Positions 57,540 through 64,000 of a DNA stretch of 64,000 nucleotides are shown here, piece by piece. Position 1 is the stretch's first letter, and each line of letters starts with the position of its first letter. The position numbers and the translations under genes are program-made. The stretch spans positions 496,001 to 560,000 of the forward strand of contig NZ_SJSC01000002.1 of the NCBI RefSeq assembly GCF_004352855.1. Direction: 5' to 3'. The notes beneath the pieces are model-generated. The model saw only the letters and a list, made by a program, of their open reading frames with translations. It was not told the DNA's origin and ran no database searches. The DNA is from Marinomonas sp. KMM3893. GTDB taxonomy: Bacteria > Pseudomonadota > Gammaproteobacteria > Pseudomonadales > Marinomonadaceae.

Positions 57540-57571
57540 CCATATCACCAGATATCTATCTGGCGATATGG
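57540..57571 (+). terminator. Strong stem-loop between the SLBB and wzz genes
   Basis: A 15-bp stem with one mismatch (left arm CCATATCACCAGATA, 57540-57554) and a two-base loop is followed by only GTTT. It lies 15 bases after the SLBB gene stop and could attenuate read-through or protect the upstream mRNA. Confidence 0.6.
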
Positions 57572-57644
57572 TTTAGCAGATAAAACAAATTATCATTGTT
57601 TTTCAATTACGTTTACTCGTATAAGAATCGGGACAGTTTTATTT

Positions 57645-58604
57645 ATGACGCAAACAAATACCCAGCAGTTGCATTCAATACCGCCTTATGAACAAAGGAT
57701 ACCATTAGCGGATGATGAAATAGATTTAAAGGAACTGTTTTTCGCATTGTGGGCAGGGAAGTGGTGGATTGTTATTTGTGTTTTACTGGCGGGCCTTGCA
57801 GGAGCGGGTTATGCCATTATGAAGCCAAATATTTATCGTTCCGATATACTCCTGTCACCTTCTGCTGACTCATCTGGTTCAGGTATGAATATCGGTGGGC
57901 AATTGGGGGGGTTGGCGTCCTTAGCAGGAATTAGCTTGGGTGGTGGTAGCTCTAATAAAAGTGAACTGGCTCTACAGGTACTTAAATCCCGTAAGTTCGT
58001 AGGAAATTTCATCGAGACTCATCATCTTTTAGCGCCGCTGATGGCGTCAAAGGGGTGGAATAAGAAAACAGATACTCTTAAATATAACGATGAGATTTAC
58101 AGTGAGCCTGAAAGTCGTTGGTTAACCGATGACGAAGGTAAAACACTCAAGCCAACCATATTGAATGCCACGCAATACTTCCTAAAAAACATTATGTCAG
58201 TAAACGCAGACATTAAAACCGGCATGGTGACCTTGAGTATTGATTACTATTCGCCAGAGCTGGCTCAGCGTTGGGTGTCTTGGTTAGTGTCGGATCTAAA
58301 TGAAGAAATGCGCTTGCACGATATGGAAGATGCTAAAAATAGTATTAATTATTTGAATGAACAGCTAGAAAAGACGAACTTAACAGACAGTCGAGATATG
58401 TTGTTTAAGCTGATTGAGCAGCAAACCAAAACATTAATGTTGGCGAATGCACGCAAAGAATATGTGTTTGAAACTGTTGACCCTGCAGTTGTTACGGAGC
58501 TGCCATCAAAGCCTAAGCGTAAGTTGATTGTTGCTGTGTCTATTGTATTGGGTGGTTTTTTAGGATGCCTAATTGTATTGATGAGGCAGTTCATTAAAAA
58601 ATAA
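57645..58604 (+). CDS. wzz: Wzz-family chain-length determinant / co-polymerase
   Basis: A 319-residue inner-membrane co-polymerase controlling polysaccharide chain length. It has a cytoplasmic N terminus with DDEIDLKELFFALWAGK, membrane helix 1 (about 37-57), a periplasmic domain with a Gly/Ser-rich patch (about 85-105), coiled segments, the Pro-rich KPKRK motif, and membrane helix 2 (about 294-313). It lacks a fused BY-kinase domain, and no separate Wzc kinase or phosphatase is nearby. It follows the SLBB gene by 119 bases with a stem-loop between. Confidence 0.92.
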   Translation: MTQTNTQQLHSIPPYEQRIPLADDEIDLKELFFALWAGKWWIVICVLLAGLAGAGYAIMKPNIYRSDILLSPSADSSGSGMNIGGQLGGLASLAGISLGGGSSNKSELALQVLKSRKFVGNFIETHHLLAPLMASKGWNKKTDTLKYNDEIYSEPESRWLTDDEGKTLKPTILNATQYFLKNIMSVNADIKTGMVTLSIDYYSPELAQRWVSWLVSDLNEEMRLHDMEDAKNSINYLNEQLEKTNLTDSRDMLFKLIEQQTKTLMLANARKEYVFETVDPAVVTELPSKPKRKLIVAVSIVLGGFLGCLIVLMRQFIKK

Positions 58605-58765
58605 ATTTGTGTCACTCCTTCTTAATGAAAGTGGCCTGCTTTGTTTTTTAAAAGTGACTTTTATTGAAAATATGAGACTTAACTAAGTATTGCCTAGTAG
58701 GGTCTGTTTTTTTATTTTATTATTAATCGTATTCAAGACTTATTAACGAGAGAAAAGGAGTTTTT

Positions 58766-59155
58766 ATGAAAAAGAATCTAATGGCGGCTTTGGTTGTTTC
58801 TGCTTGTATGGTTTCTGTACCTACTTTTGCAGCGGGTGAAGCAGCCGGCGCGGCAAGTGGCTCTGGCTCGGCAGCAGGTTCTGGCGCAGCAGCTAGCTCT
58901 GGCGCAGCAGCCGGCTCTGGTGCTGCAGCAGGAACTGGCGCAGCGGCTGGAGCTGGAGCGGCAGCAGGAACTGGAGCGGCAGCTGCTGGAACGGCGGCCG
59001 GTGTTGCTGGAGCAACAGGTTTGGCGGCGGGCAGTATTACTGCAATCTCTGTAGGTGCGGCAGCAGCAGCTGTAGGCGCAGCAGCCGCCATTTCAGACTC
59101 TAACAACTCTTCTTCAGGTGCTACAGGTACGACAGGTACTACAGGTACTAACTAA
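58766..59155 (+). CDS. Secreted Gly/Ala-rich low-complexity protein, GfcA-like
   Basis: A 129-residue protein with a signal peptide (about 1-22, TFA-AG). Its mature part consists of imperfect six-residue Ala/Gly/Ser repeats (such as AAAGTG and AAAGSG, about 25-75), a hydrophobic Ala/Gly/Val segment that may span a membrane (about 75-108), and a Ser/Thr/Gly tail. SD AAGGAG lies well placed before the ATG, which decides for this strand over a long Ala/Pro frame on the other. Its place directly before gfcB-gfcC-gfcD, and a low-complexity composition, recall E. coli GfcA/YmcD (Thr-rich). Function unknown. Confidence 0.8.
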   Translation: MKKNLMAALVVSACMVSVPTFAAGEAAGAASGSGSAAGSGAAASSGAAAGSGAAAGTGAAAGAGAAAGTGAAAAGTAAGVAGATGLAAGSITAISVGAAAAAVGAAAAISDSNNSSSGATGTTGTTGTN

Positions 59156-59169
59156 GATTATTGTTTTAC

Positions 59170-59203
59170 TCAAAGGCCAGCTATGCTGGCCTTTATTTTG
59201 TTT
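59170..59203 (+). terminator. Hairpin terminator between the GfcA-like gene and gfcB
   Basis: AAAGGCCAGC pairs perfectly with its complement around TAT, followed by ATTTTGTTT. It probably ends or attenuates the short gfcA-like transcript and so lets the upstream gene be expressed more strongly than gfcBCD. Confidence 0.85.
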
Positions 59204-59231
59204 GTACCTATAAAGAAAGACAGACCAGTAT

Positions 59232-59897
59232 ATGAAGAAGTGTCAGCTTTTATGGATAGGGATGGTCATGCTGTTAGCGGGCTGCACAAGTACCAGCAAT
59301 ATGGCTCTTAAAACCCTTCATGATTCTGTTTTTTCGGCACCAGATGTCGTGATGACAGACCAACAAATAGCCCAACTTACCTATGCTGCCAGCTATATGA
59401 GGATGGGCGATGCACCGCAAGCATTTGTCGTGTTAGCGAAGGCAGAAGGGCATGACAGGTTATGGCTTTCTGAAGAAAAAGAAGCAGTGGTGACGCGCTT
59501 TGGTCATATTGTGCGAACGGATGGTCTATCTCCAGTAAATATCGAAGCGGTGCGCTTTGTTAAGGGCGACCCGCTAGAAAAAGGTTTAGTTAGCCTTAAG
59601 CAGCGCAACTACCAAGCCAATGGCTTGATCAGCAGTATGCCGGACTATCAGTTTGACTTGCCTTTCAGTGCTGATTACCAAGTAAAAGGCTCGGTGCCCG
59701 TGGTAATAGCAAATAAAACTCAAAATCTAACACAAGTCGATGAGCACTATTCTATTCCAGCATTGGATTTTAGTGTGGTGAACCATTATTGGTTAAATGA
59801 CCGGGGTGTGGTGTTTAAATCTCAGCAGCAATTATTACCCACCCTCCCAATGATCACCATCACTACTTTAAAACCTTATATTCAGGATTTGCAATGA
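59232..59897 (+). CDS. gfcB: GfcB/YjbF family lipoprotein
   Basis: A 221-residue lipoprotein precursor with lipobox LLAGC (Cys18) and Thr/Ser at +2, so outer-membrane sorting is likely. The mature domain matches the YjbF/GfcB type with WLSEEKEAVVTRFGHIVRTDG and late HYWLNDRGVVFKSQQ. In E. coli gfcB belongs to the group 4 capsule operon, and yjbF to a related exopolysaccharide operon; the molecular role is unsettled. It overlaps gfcC by four bases (ATGA). Confidence 0.88.
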   Translation: MKKCQLLWIGMVMLLAGCTSTSNMALKTLHDSVFSAPDVVMTDQQIAQLTYAASYMRMGDAPQAFVVLAKAEGHDRLWLSEEKEAVVTRFGHIVRTDGLSPVNIEAVRFVKGDPLEKGLVSLKQRNYQANGLISSMPDYQFDLPFSADYQVKGSVPVVIANKTQNLTQVDEHYSIPALDFSVVNHYWLNDRGVVFKSQQQLLPTLPMITITTLKPYIQDLQ

Positions 59898-60658
59898 ACA
59901 TGGATTGTCTAAAGCAAGGCGGGCAAAAGGGAGTGTCTTCCTATTTGATGATGTTGCTAATGGCATTGTTATCTACGATGGCACTTCCAGTGAAAGCAGG
60001 CGATGTCGCCCTAGAGGTAAGTACCAAGGGGCAGTTTGCCGCGCCGCAAACTTATCAGGTGGATCTCACCACTCGAGTGGCCTCTGTGGTGAATGCTTGG
60101 CGCTTAAAGCCAGAAGCTTACCGCCTAGGCATTGCTATGCTGCGTGAGAGCGAAAAGCGTGAGCAAAGCCGAATGCGCTGGGCATTAGAATACCAGTTAA
60201 AAACAATGCCGATTGACCCTGAGCTTAAAGCATCGCTAACCGAGCAAGTGGGCCGCTTTGTGGCGACAGGTCGTGTGCTAAAGCAATTCAACTGGGACCT
60301 AGTAGAGGTTAAGCCCAAGCAAAATCGCTTGTTAAAAGAAGGCGACACCTTTATTGCGCCTTATCGGCCAACGACAGTGCAAATCTCTGGAGCGGTAAAG
60401 AATCATGCAGTGCCCTTCGTGGGGGGCAAGACCGTAAGGCAGTATGTGCATCAGATTATACGCTTAGCGGGAGCTGACCCAAGCGTCGTATGGGTAATTA
60501 CCCCAGACGCTAACATACGCCAAATAGGGGTGAGTTATTGGAATGCACAAAAGGCCCATTTAGCGCCAGGTAGTGTGATTTATGTGCCTTTGCAAGACCA
60601 GCAAGCCTTTAACCGTGCCATGGTCACTCTTTATGCCGCTCAGGTTCTCCCATATTGA
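59894..60658 (+). CDS. gfcC: GfcC/YjbG family periplasmic protein
   Basis: A 254-residue protein with an N-terminal signal peptide (about 1-35, ending VKA-GD) and the GfcC domain pattern: beta-grasp-like segments resembling SLBB (VQISGAVKNHAVPFVGG, VRQYVHQIIRLAGAD) and a late GSVIYVPL strand. GfcC contributes to capsule or exopolysaccharide assembly in the periplasm; its precise action is not known. It is coupled to gfcB by a four-base overlap and precedes gfcD by 25 bases. Confidence 0.88.
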   Translation: MNMDCLKQGGQKGVSSYLMMLLMALLSTMALPVKAGDVALEVSTKGQFAAPQTYQVDLTTRVASVVNAWRLKPEAYRLGIAMLRESEKREQSRMRWALEYQLKTMPIDPELKASLTEQVGRFVATGRVLKQFNWDLVEVKPKQNRLLKEGDTFIAPYRPTTVQISGAVKNHAVPFVGGKTVRQYVHQIIRLAGADPSVVWVITPDANIRQIGVSYWNAQKAHLAPGSVIYVPLQDQQAFNRAMVTLYAAQVLPY

Positions 60659-60683
60659 TTTAGCAAGCTTTGGATAGTGTTAT

Positions 60684-63026
60684 ATGTCGTTGTTTAAAAT
60701 GTGTTTTACCGCTGGTTTGCTGCTGCCTTGTGTGTCTACTTGGGGGGCATGGACAGATCAAGTGACGCCATCTCGTGATGATTTTGGTGGTATGGGCTTG
60801 ATGCAAATGCCCAGTGCTCGCATGGCACCAGAAGGGGATGTGAGCTTCAGCTATTCTCGTATTGACCCTTATGTATTTGGTGCAGTCAATTTACAGCCCT
60901 TGTCTTGGTTTAATGCCTCTATTCGCTATGTTGACATTACCAATCGCCTTTATGGTTCAGAAGATTTATCTGGTGACCAAAGTTATAAAGACAAAGGTGT
61001 CGACGTGAAGTTCCGTCTATGGGAAGAGGGCTATTACACGCCAGAAATTGCGCTGGGCTTTCAAGACATTGGCGGTACTGGGCTGTTCTCGTCCGAGTTT
61101 ATTAACGCCACGAAGCGCATTGGGCCTTTTGATATTACTCTAGGAGTAGCATGGGGTTACCTAGGTGCCGCAGGAGACATTTCGAATCCGGCTTGTACGG
61201 CCACGGATCGCTTTTGTGAACGCTCGAGAGACTCGGACACGGGCGGCACAATTAATACAGGAAGCTTTTTTAGTGGTGACAGCGCGGCTATTTTTGCTGG
61301 TGTAGAATACCAAACTCCCTGGCAGCCATTAACGCTCAAGCTTGAGTACGATGGCAATGATTACCAAAGTGAACCTTTAGATAATAACCTAAAGCAAGAT
61401 TCACGGTTTAATATCGGTGCAAGCCTCAAAGTAACCGATTATATGGATGTGCAGCTAGCCTATGAGCGTGGCAATACGCTTGCTTTTGGGGTGACCTTCC
61501 ACGGTAACCTAACCAAAGATGTAGTGACTTTAAAGCACGACCCAGAGCCAGTGCATCTTAAGGCAAAGCCTGCCGTTTTTCAGGGTGAGCCTGTGGCTTA
61601 TCGAGCAGCACCACTTATTACTGAGCCGTCGCACCCTGAAGGCCCAGTCGTTAAAGATCAGGTTGCGAGCAGCAATGACTCGAATATTATGGACGTAGGG
61701 CCGAATCACCCTGCGTTTTCGTCGTCGAGCTTTAGCCCTGCCGAAGTGGCAAGCCTAAGTCACAGCTCGGCTCAAGCAAAGGCTAGCCCTGCTCCAGAGG
61801 TTACATCTACAGAGCCTGAGGCGAAAGCGGACAACACCACAGCGACAGATTGGGATCAAGTTGCCAATCAATTGGCAAATAACGCTGGTTTAGCGCCAAC
61901 GGCTATTTATCAGACTGACCACAGTTTGACGATCGTTGGCAGCCAAACCAAATATCGTGACCGTCATCAGGCCGATGAGCGCACCGCGGCCATTGCTTAC
62001 AATGCGACGGGCGAACAAATTAACCAGTTTAAAATTGTTGAAACTGAAAATGGGTTAGCGCAAACCGAAACTCAAATCGGCCGTAGCCAATTTAGAGCGC
62101 AACACGATTACGATGGTGGTTTCAATCAAGACGCTGCCTTGGCTTACGTAACAGAGCCGCAAGCGCTTCAAGGGGAGGAAGTGTGGAGTAAGCCCTATGA
62201 TCCACTAAGCTTCTCTTTAACACCAGGTATGAACCAAAGTATGGGTGGGCCAGACGGTTTCTTCTTGTATCAGGTGATTTTAAAAGGTGGCGCTACATTA
62301 CAATTAACCGATAATTTTTCGTTAAGCGGTGCGGTCTCCGCCAATATGCTGAACAACTACGATAACTTTAAATACGACGCGCCAAGTAATTTACCAAGAG
62401 TGCGTACCTATATTCGTGAGTACCTTACGACGTCGGATTTTGGGGTCAATGACTTGCAGGCCACATGGTTTGGTAACCCGGCTAAAAACTGGTACACCCA
62501 AGTATACGGCGGTTATTTAGAGTATATGTATGGCGGTGTGGGTGGCGAGATACTGTATCGCCCGTTGGGCAGCCGTTGGGCTATCGGCGCAGACTTGGAT
62601 GCCGTTAAACAACGTGACTTTGATCAGAGATTTGGCTTTAGGGATTACCAAACGGTTTTAGGGCATGTAAATCTGTATTACCAAAGCCCTTGGGATGGTG
62701 TCTCGGCAGAGCTAAATGTAGGGCGCTATTTGGCGAAAGACAATGGTGCGACACTCACTGTGACTCGTGAATTTTCTAACGGTTTTAGAATGGGGGCTTA
62801 CGCCACTATGACGGATGTAAGCAGTGAAGACTACGGTGAAGGTAGCTTTACCAAAGGCGTATTCATGTCGTTTCCGTTTGATCAGATCACCACCTCATCT
62901 ACCGTTAAGCGAGGTAGCGTAGGCTGGACACCACTCACCCGAGACGGCGGACAAAAGCTTATTCATAAGTACAGTTTATACGACATGACAGAGCAACGAG
63001 GCTATTACGAATACGAAAAACGCTAA
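60684..63026 (+). CDS. gfcD: GfcD/YjbH family outer-membrane beta-barrel protein
   Basis: A 780-residue precursor with a signal peptide (about 1-22, TWGA-WT). Two beta-barrel-like halves (about 25-285 and about 490-780) are separated by a Pro/Ala/Ser/Glu-rich linker (about 290-385) and a mixed domain. The N-terminal half has the YjbH signature GGMGLMQMPSARMAPEGDVSFSY broken here at GLMQMPSARM, and NLQPLSWFNASIRY. Family members are predicted to export or modify polysaccharide across the outer membrane with GfcB and GfcC. The lipobox-like LLPC has Pro at -1 and is probably not used. Last gene of the gfcBCD set; REP-like repeats follow. Confidence 0.88.
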   Translation: MSLFKMCFTAGLLLPCVSTWGAWTDQVTPSRDDFGGMGLMQMPSARMAPEGDVSFSYSRIDPYVFGAVNLQPLSWFNASIRYVDITNRLYGSEDLSGDQSYKDKGVDVKFRLWEEGYYTPEIALGFQDIGGTGLFSSEFINATKRIGPFDITLGVAWGYLGAAGDISNPACTATDRFCERSRDSDTGGTINTGSFFSGDSAAIFAGVEYQTPWQPLTLKLEYDGNDYQSEPLDNNLKQDSRFNIGASLKVTDYMDVQLAYERGNTLAFGVTFHGNLTKDVVTLKHDPEPVHLKAKPAVFQGEPVAYRAAPLITEPSHPEGPVVKDQVASSNDSNIMDVGPNHPAFSSSSFSPAEVASLSHSSAQAKASPAPEVTSTEPEAKADNTTATDWDQVANQLANNAGLAPTAIYQTDHSLTIVGSQTKYRDRHQADERTAAIAYNATGEQINQFKIVETENGLAQTETQIGRSQFRAQHDYDGGFNQDAALAYVTEPQALQGEEVWSKPYDPLSFSLTPGMNQSMGGPDGFFLYQVILKGGATLQLTDNFSLSGAVSANMLNNYDNFKYDAPSNLPRVRTYIREYLTTSDFGVNDLQATWFGNPAKNWYTQVYGGYLEYMYGGVGGEILYRPLGSRWAIGADLDAVKQRDFDQRFGFRDYQTVLGHVNLYYQSPWDGVSAELNVGRYLAKDNGATLTVTREFSNGFRMGAYATMTDVSSEDYGEGSFTKGVFMSFPFDQITTSSTVKRGSVGWTPLTRDGGQKLIHKYSLYDMTEQRGYYEYEKR

Positions 63027-63049
63027 CATGTAGACCAGACCTCGCTCTC

Positions 63050-63420
63050 TCGCTATTCATTGGCCGGATCTCGTAGGCCGGATGAAGCGAGGAAGGAGCG
63101 ATTGCTTATGGAAGAGAGGCATTGCTAAGTCGGGTTCTGTAACTCCATAGGCCAAGCTATGATTACCCCTCATGGGCCAGAACCCCCCCATGGGCTCCCA
63201 CTGTAGGTCGGCTGAAGCGAAAAACGAGCCCTTGCCCTTGTGGGCTGGAATACCTAAAAAAGAGCGGCCGGTAACTGGAGACTCTGTGTTTCAAACGAGG
63301 GTCAAAGTCCAAATCATTGGTAGCGCTCCTCAGACAAAAACGTCACTCTAATCACAGGCGTCTCGCTTGCTTGGGGTTATTAGCACAGTGGCATTCGGGC
63401 TAAAGCCACGACCTACAAGT
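63050..63420. repeat. REP-like elements after gfcD
   Basis: At 63060-63110 is a GTAGGCCGGATGAAGCGAGG element, at 63203 a GTAGGTCGGCTGAAGCGAA element, and at 63235-63310 a RAYT-flank family copy (GGGCTGGAATACC, AGCGGCCGGTAACTGGAGA, GGTCAAAGTCC). At about 63396-63416 is a minus-oriented copy (GGGCTAAAGCCACGACCTAC). No gene is seen between 63027 and 63700. Confidence 0.75.
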
Positions 63421-63480
63421 AACGGGTCAAGTTGGTTGAAGCGCATAAAGCCAATCAATCAACTGTTATTATTCTCAATT

Positions 63481-63518
63481 TTGTAATCCTGTTCCTACGC
63501 TTGTAATCTTAGTCCTAC
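63481..63518 (+). promoter_or_regulatory. 20-base-period direct repeat upstream of the EPS regulator
   Basis: TTGTAATCCTGTTCCTAC at 63481 and TTGTAATCTTAGTCCTAC at 63501 differ at three of 18 positions and are spaced by exactly two helical turns. They lie about 185-220 bases upstream of a regulator gene. They look like a double operator, but no binding protein is known. Confidence 0.5.
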
Positions 63519-63700
63519 AGATATTTTAATCTTTATGGATTTTTTATGTGTTTTCAATCTCATTGTTTGCAACATTAAATCGAGTGTTTTAATATCGTTC
63601 ACCTGATGAACGGATGCTGTTTCAATAGAATGCTAAGGAAGTGCTTTCTCTGTCTATATTTCTCTTTTTATCCTGATGATTGACTATCAAGTTGCTCTCT

Positions 63701-64000
63701 ATGTTGTCTGATGAATATCGCTATAAAATTTTGAAAGAGCTGCAAAGCAATCCTGATTTAAGTCAGCGTGAGCTGGCAAAGCGCTTAGGTATTAGCTTAG
63801 GCAAAACCAATTTTTGCTTAAAAGCCTTGATAGAAAAAGGCTTAGTCAAGGCAGGCAATTTTAAAAGAAGTGACGACAAAGCTAAGTATCTGTACCTGCT
63901 AACACCCAAAGGGATTGAAGACAAAGCACTGTTAACTCACCAGTTTTTACAAAGAAAGCTCAAAGAACACGAAGAGCTCGCATTAGAAATAGAATCCCTC
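63701..64000 (+). CDS. MarR-family EPS-associated transcriptional regulator (partial, runs off window)
   Basis: The first 100 codons are visible and the gene continues past the window. The product starts MLSDEYRYKILKELQSNPD and contains a winged helix-turn-helix (LSQRELAKRLGISLGKTNFC, then KALIEKGLVKAGNFKR) and the TPKGIEDKALL wing, followed by a helix that would dimerise. This pattern is that of the small MarR-type regulators found at the head of exopolysaccharide gene clusters. Its place after wzi/SLBB/wzz/gfcBCD supports the idea that a glycosyltransferase cluster follows. ATG is the natural family start; the SD is weak. Confidence 0.88.
   Translation, partial: MLSDEYRYKILKELQSNPDLSQRELAKRLGISLGKTNFCLKALIEKGLVKAGNFKRSDDKAKYLYLLTPKGIEDKALLTHQFLQRKLKEHEELALEIESL

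Noticed and set aside
58723..59106. Long Ala/Pro-rich open frame on the minus strand opposite the GfcA-like gene
   Set aside because: It is the shadow of the G+C-rich Gly/Ala repeat. The plus-strand frame has an SD, a signal peptide and a gfc context.

Overview
This 64-kb window is chromosomal DNA of a marine gammaproteobacterium. By eye its G+C content is in the mid-40s percent. The gene set and order recall the Pseudomonas/Oceanospirillales core (glnA-thiI-typA, ubiE-ubiB-hisE-tatABC, dgc-dsbA-cc4-engB, hisBHF-asmA-mutY-yggX, dsbB-algQ). Taken with the A+T-rich spacers and many dispersed palindromic repeats, Marinomonas or a close relative is my best guess; this is inference, since no search was run. 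I saw no rRNA, tRNA, CRISPR array or prophage.

Layout. (1) 1-8 kb: nitrogen control (ntrB, ntrC, glnA) with a sigma54 promoter and NtrC-like boxes, then thiI and typA. (2) 8-30 kb: housekeeping genes. These cover D-Tyr-tRNA deacylation (dtd), Tat export, ubiquinone synthesis, histidine synthesis (hisE, hisB, hisH, hisF; hisA and hisI are not where expected), a diguanylate cyclase, the periplasmic disulfide pair dsbA/dsbB, cytochrome c4, engB, gshA, asmA, mutY, yggX, an AlgQ/Rsd anti-sigma factor followed by an overlapping beta-propeller lipoprotein, and trmB. (3) 29.6-35.2 kb: an orphan Wzz-like protein, an H-NS-like protein, a short Tex, and a divergent azoR/LysR pair. (4) 35.2-37.2 kb: a REP-associated tyrosine transposase (RAYT) embedded in dense arrays of related repeats. 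(5) 37.3-49 kb: glmU-glmS, a porin, a chemoreceptor, a DosP-like PAS-PAS-GAF-GGDEF-EAL protein with apparent haem ligands, and a beta-CASP ribonuclease. (6) 49.4-64 kb: a surface-polysaccharide region. It holds cysQ, cysC, a PAPS-type sulfotransferase, a Wzi protein, a six-SLBB export protein, Wzz, a Gly/Ala-rich GfcA-like protein, gfcB-gfcC-gfcD, and the start of a MarR-type EPS regulator that runs off the window.

How it fits together. The most interesting reading is region 6. PAPS formation (CysC), PAPS use (sulfotransferase) and PAP removal (CysQ) sit next to outer-membrane capsule export and anchoring genes (Wzi, SLBB protein, Wzz, Gfc). This suggests a sulfated capsule or exopolysaccharide. 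Glycosyltransferases and polymerase would have to lie beyond 64 kb, after the regulator. The neighbourhood is peppered with REP-like repeats and a 173-bp tandem array, and the likely mobiliser (the RAYT) is encoded about 14 kb away. Two c-di-GMP enzymes, one probably gas-sensing, could tie the surface polysaccharide to lifestyle switching, but nothing in the sequence links them directly.
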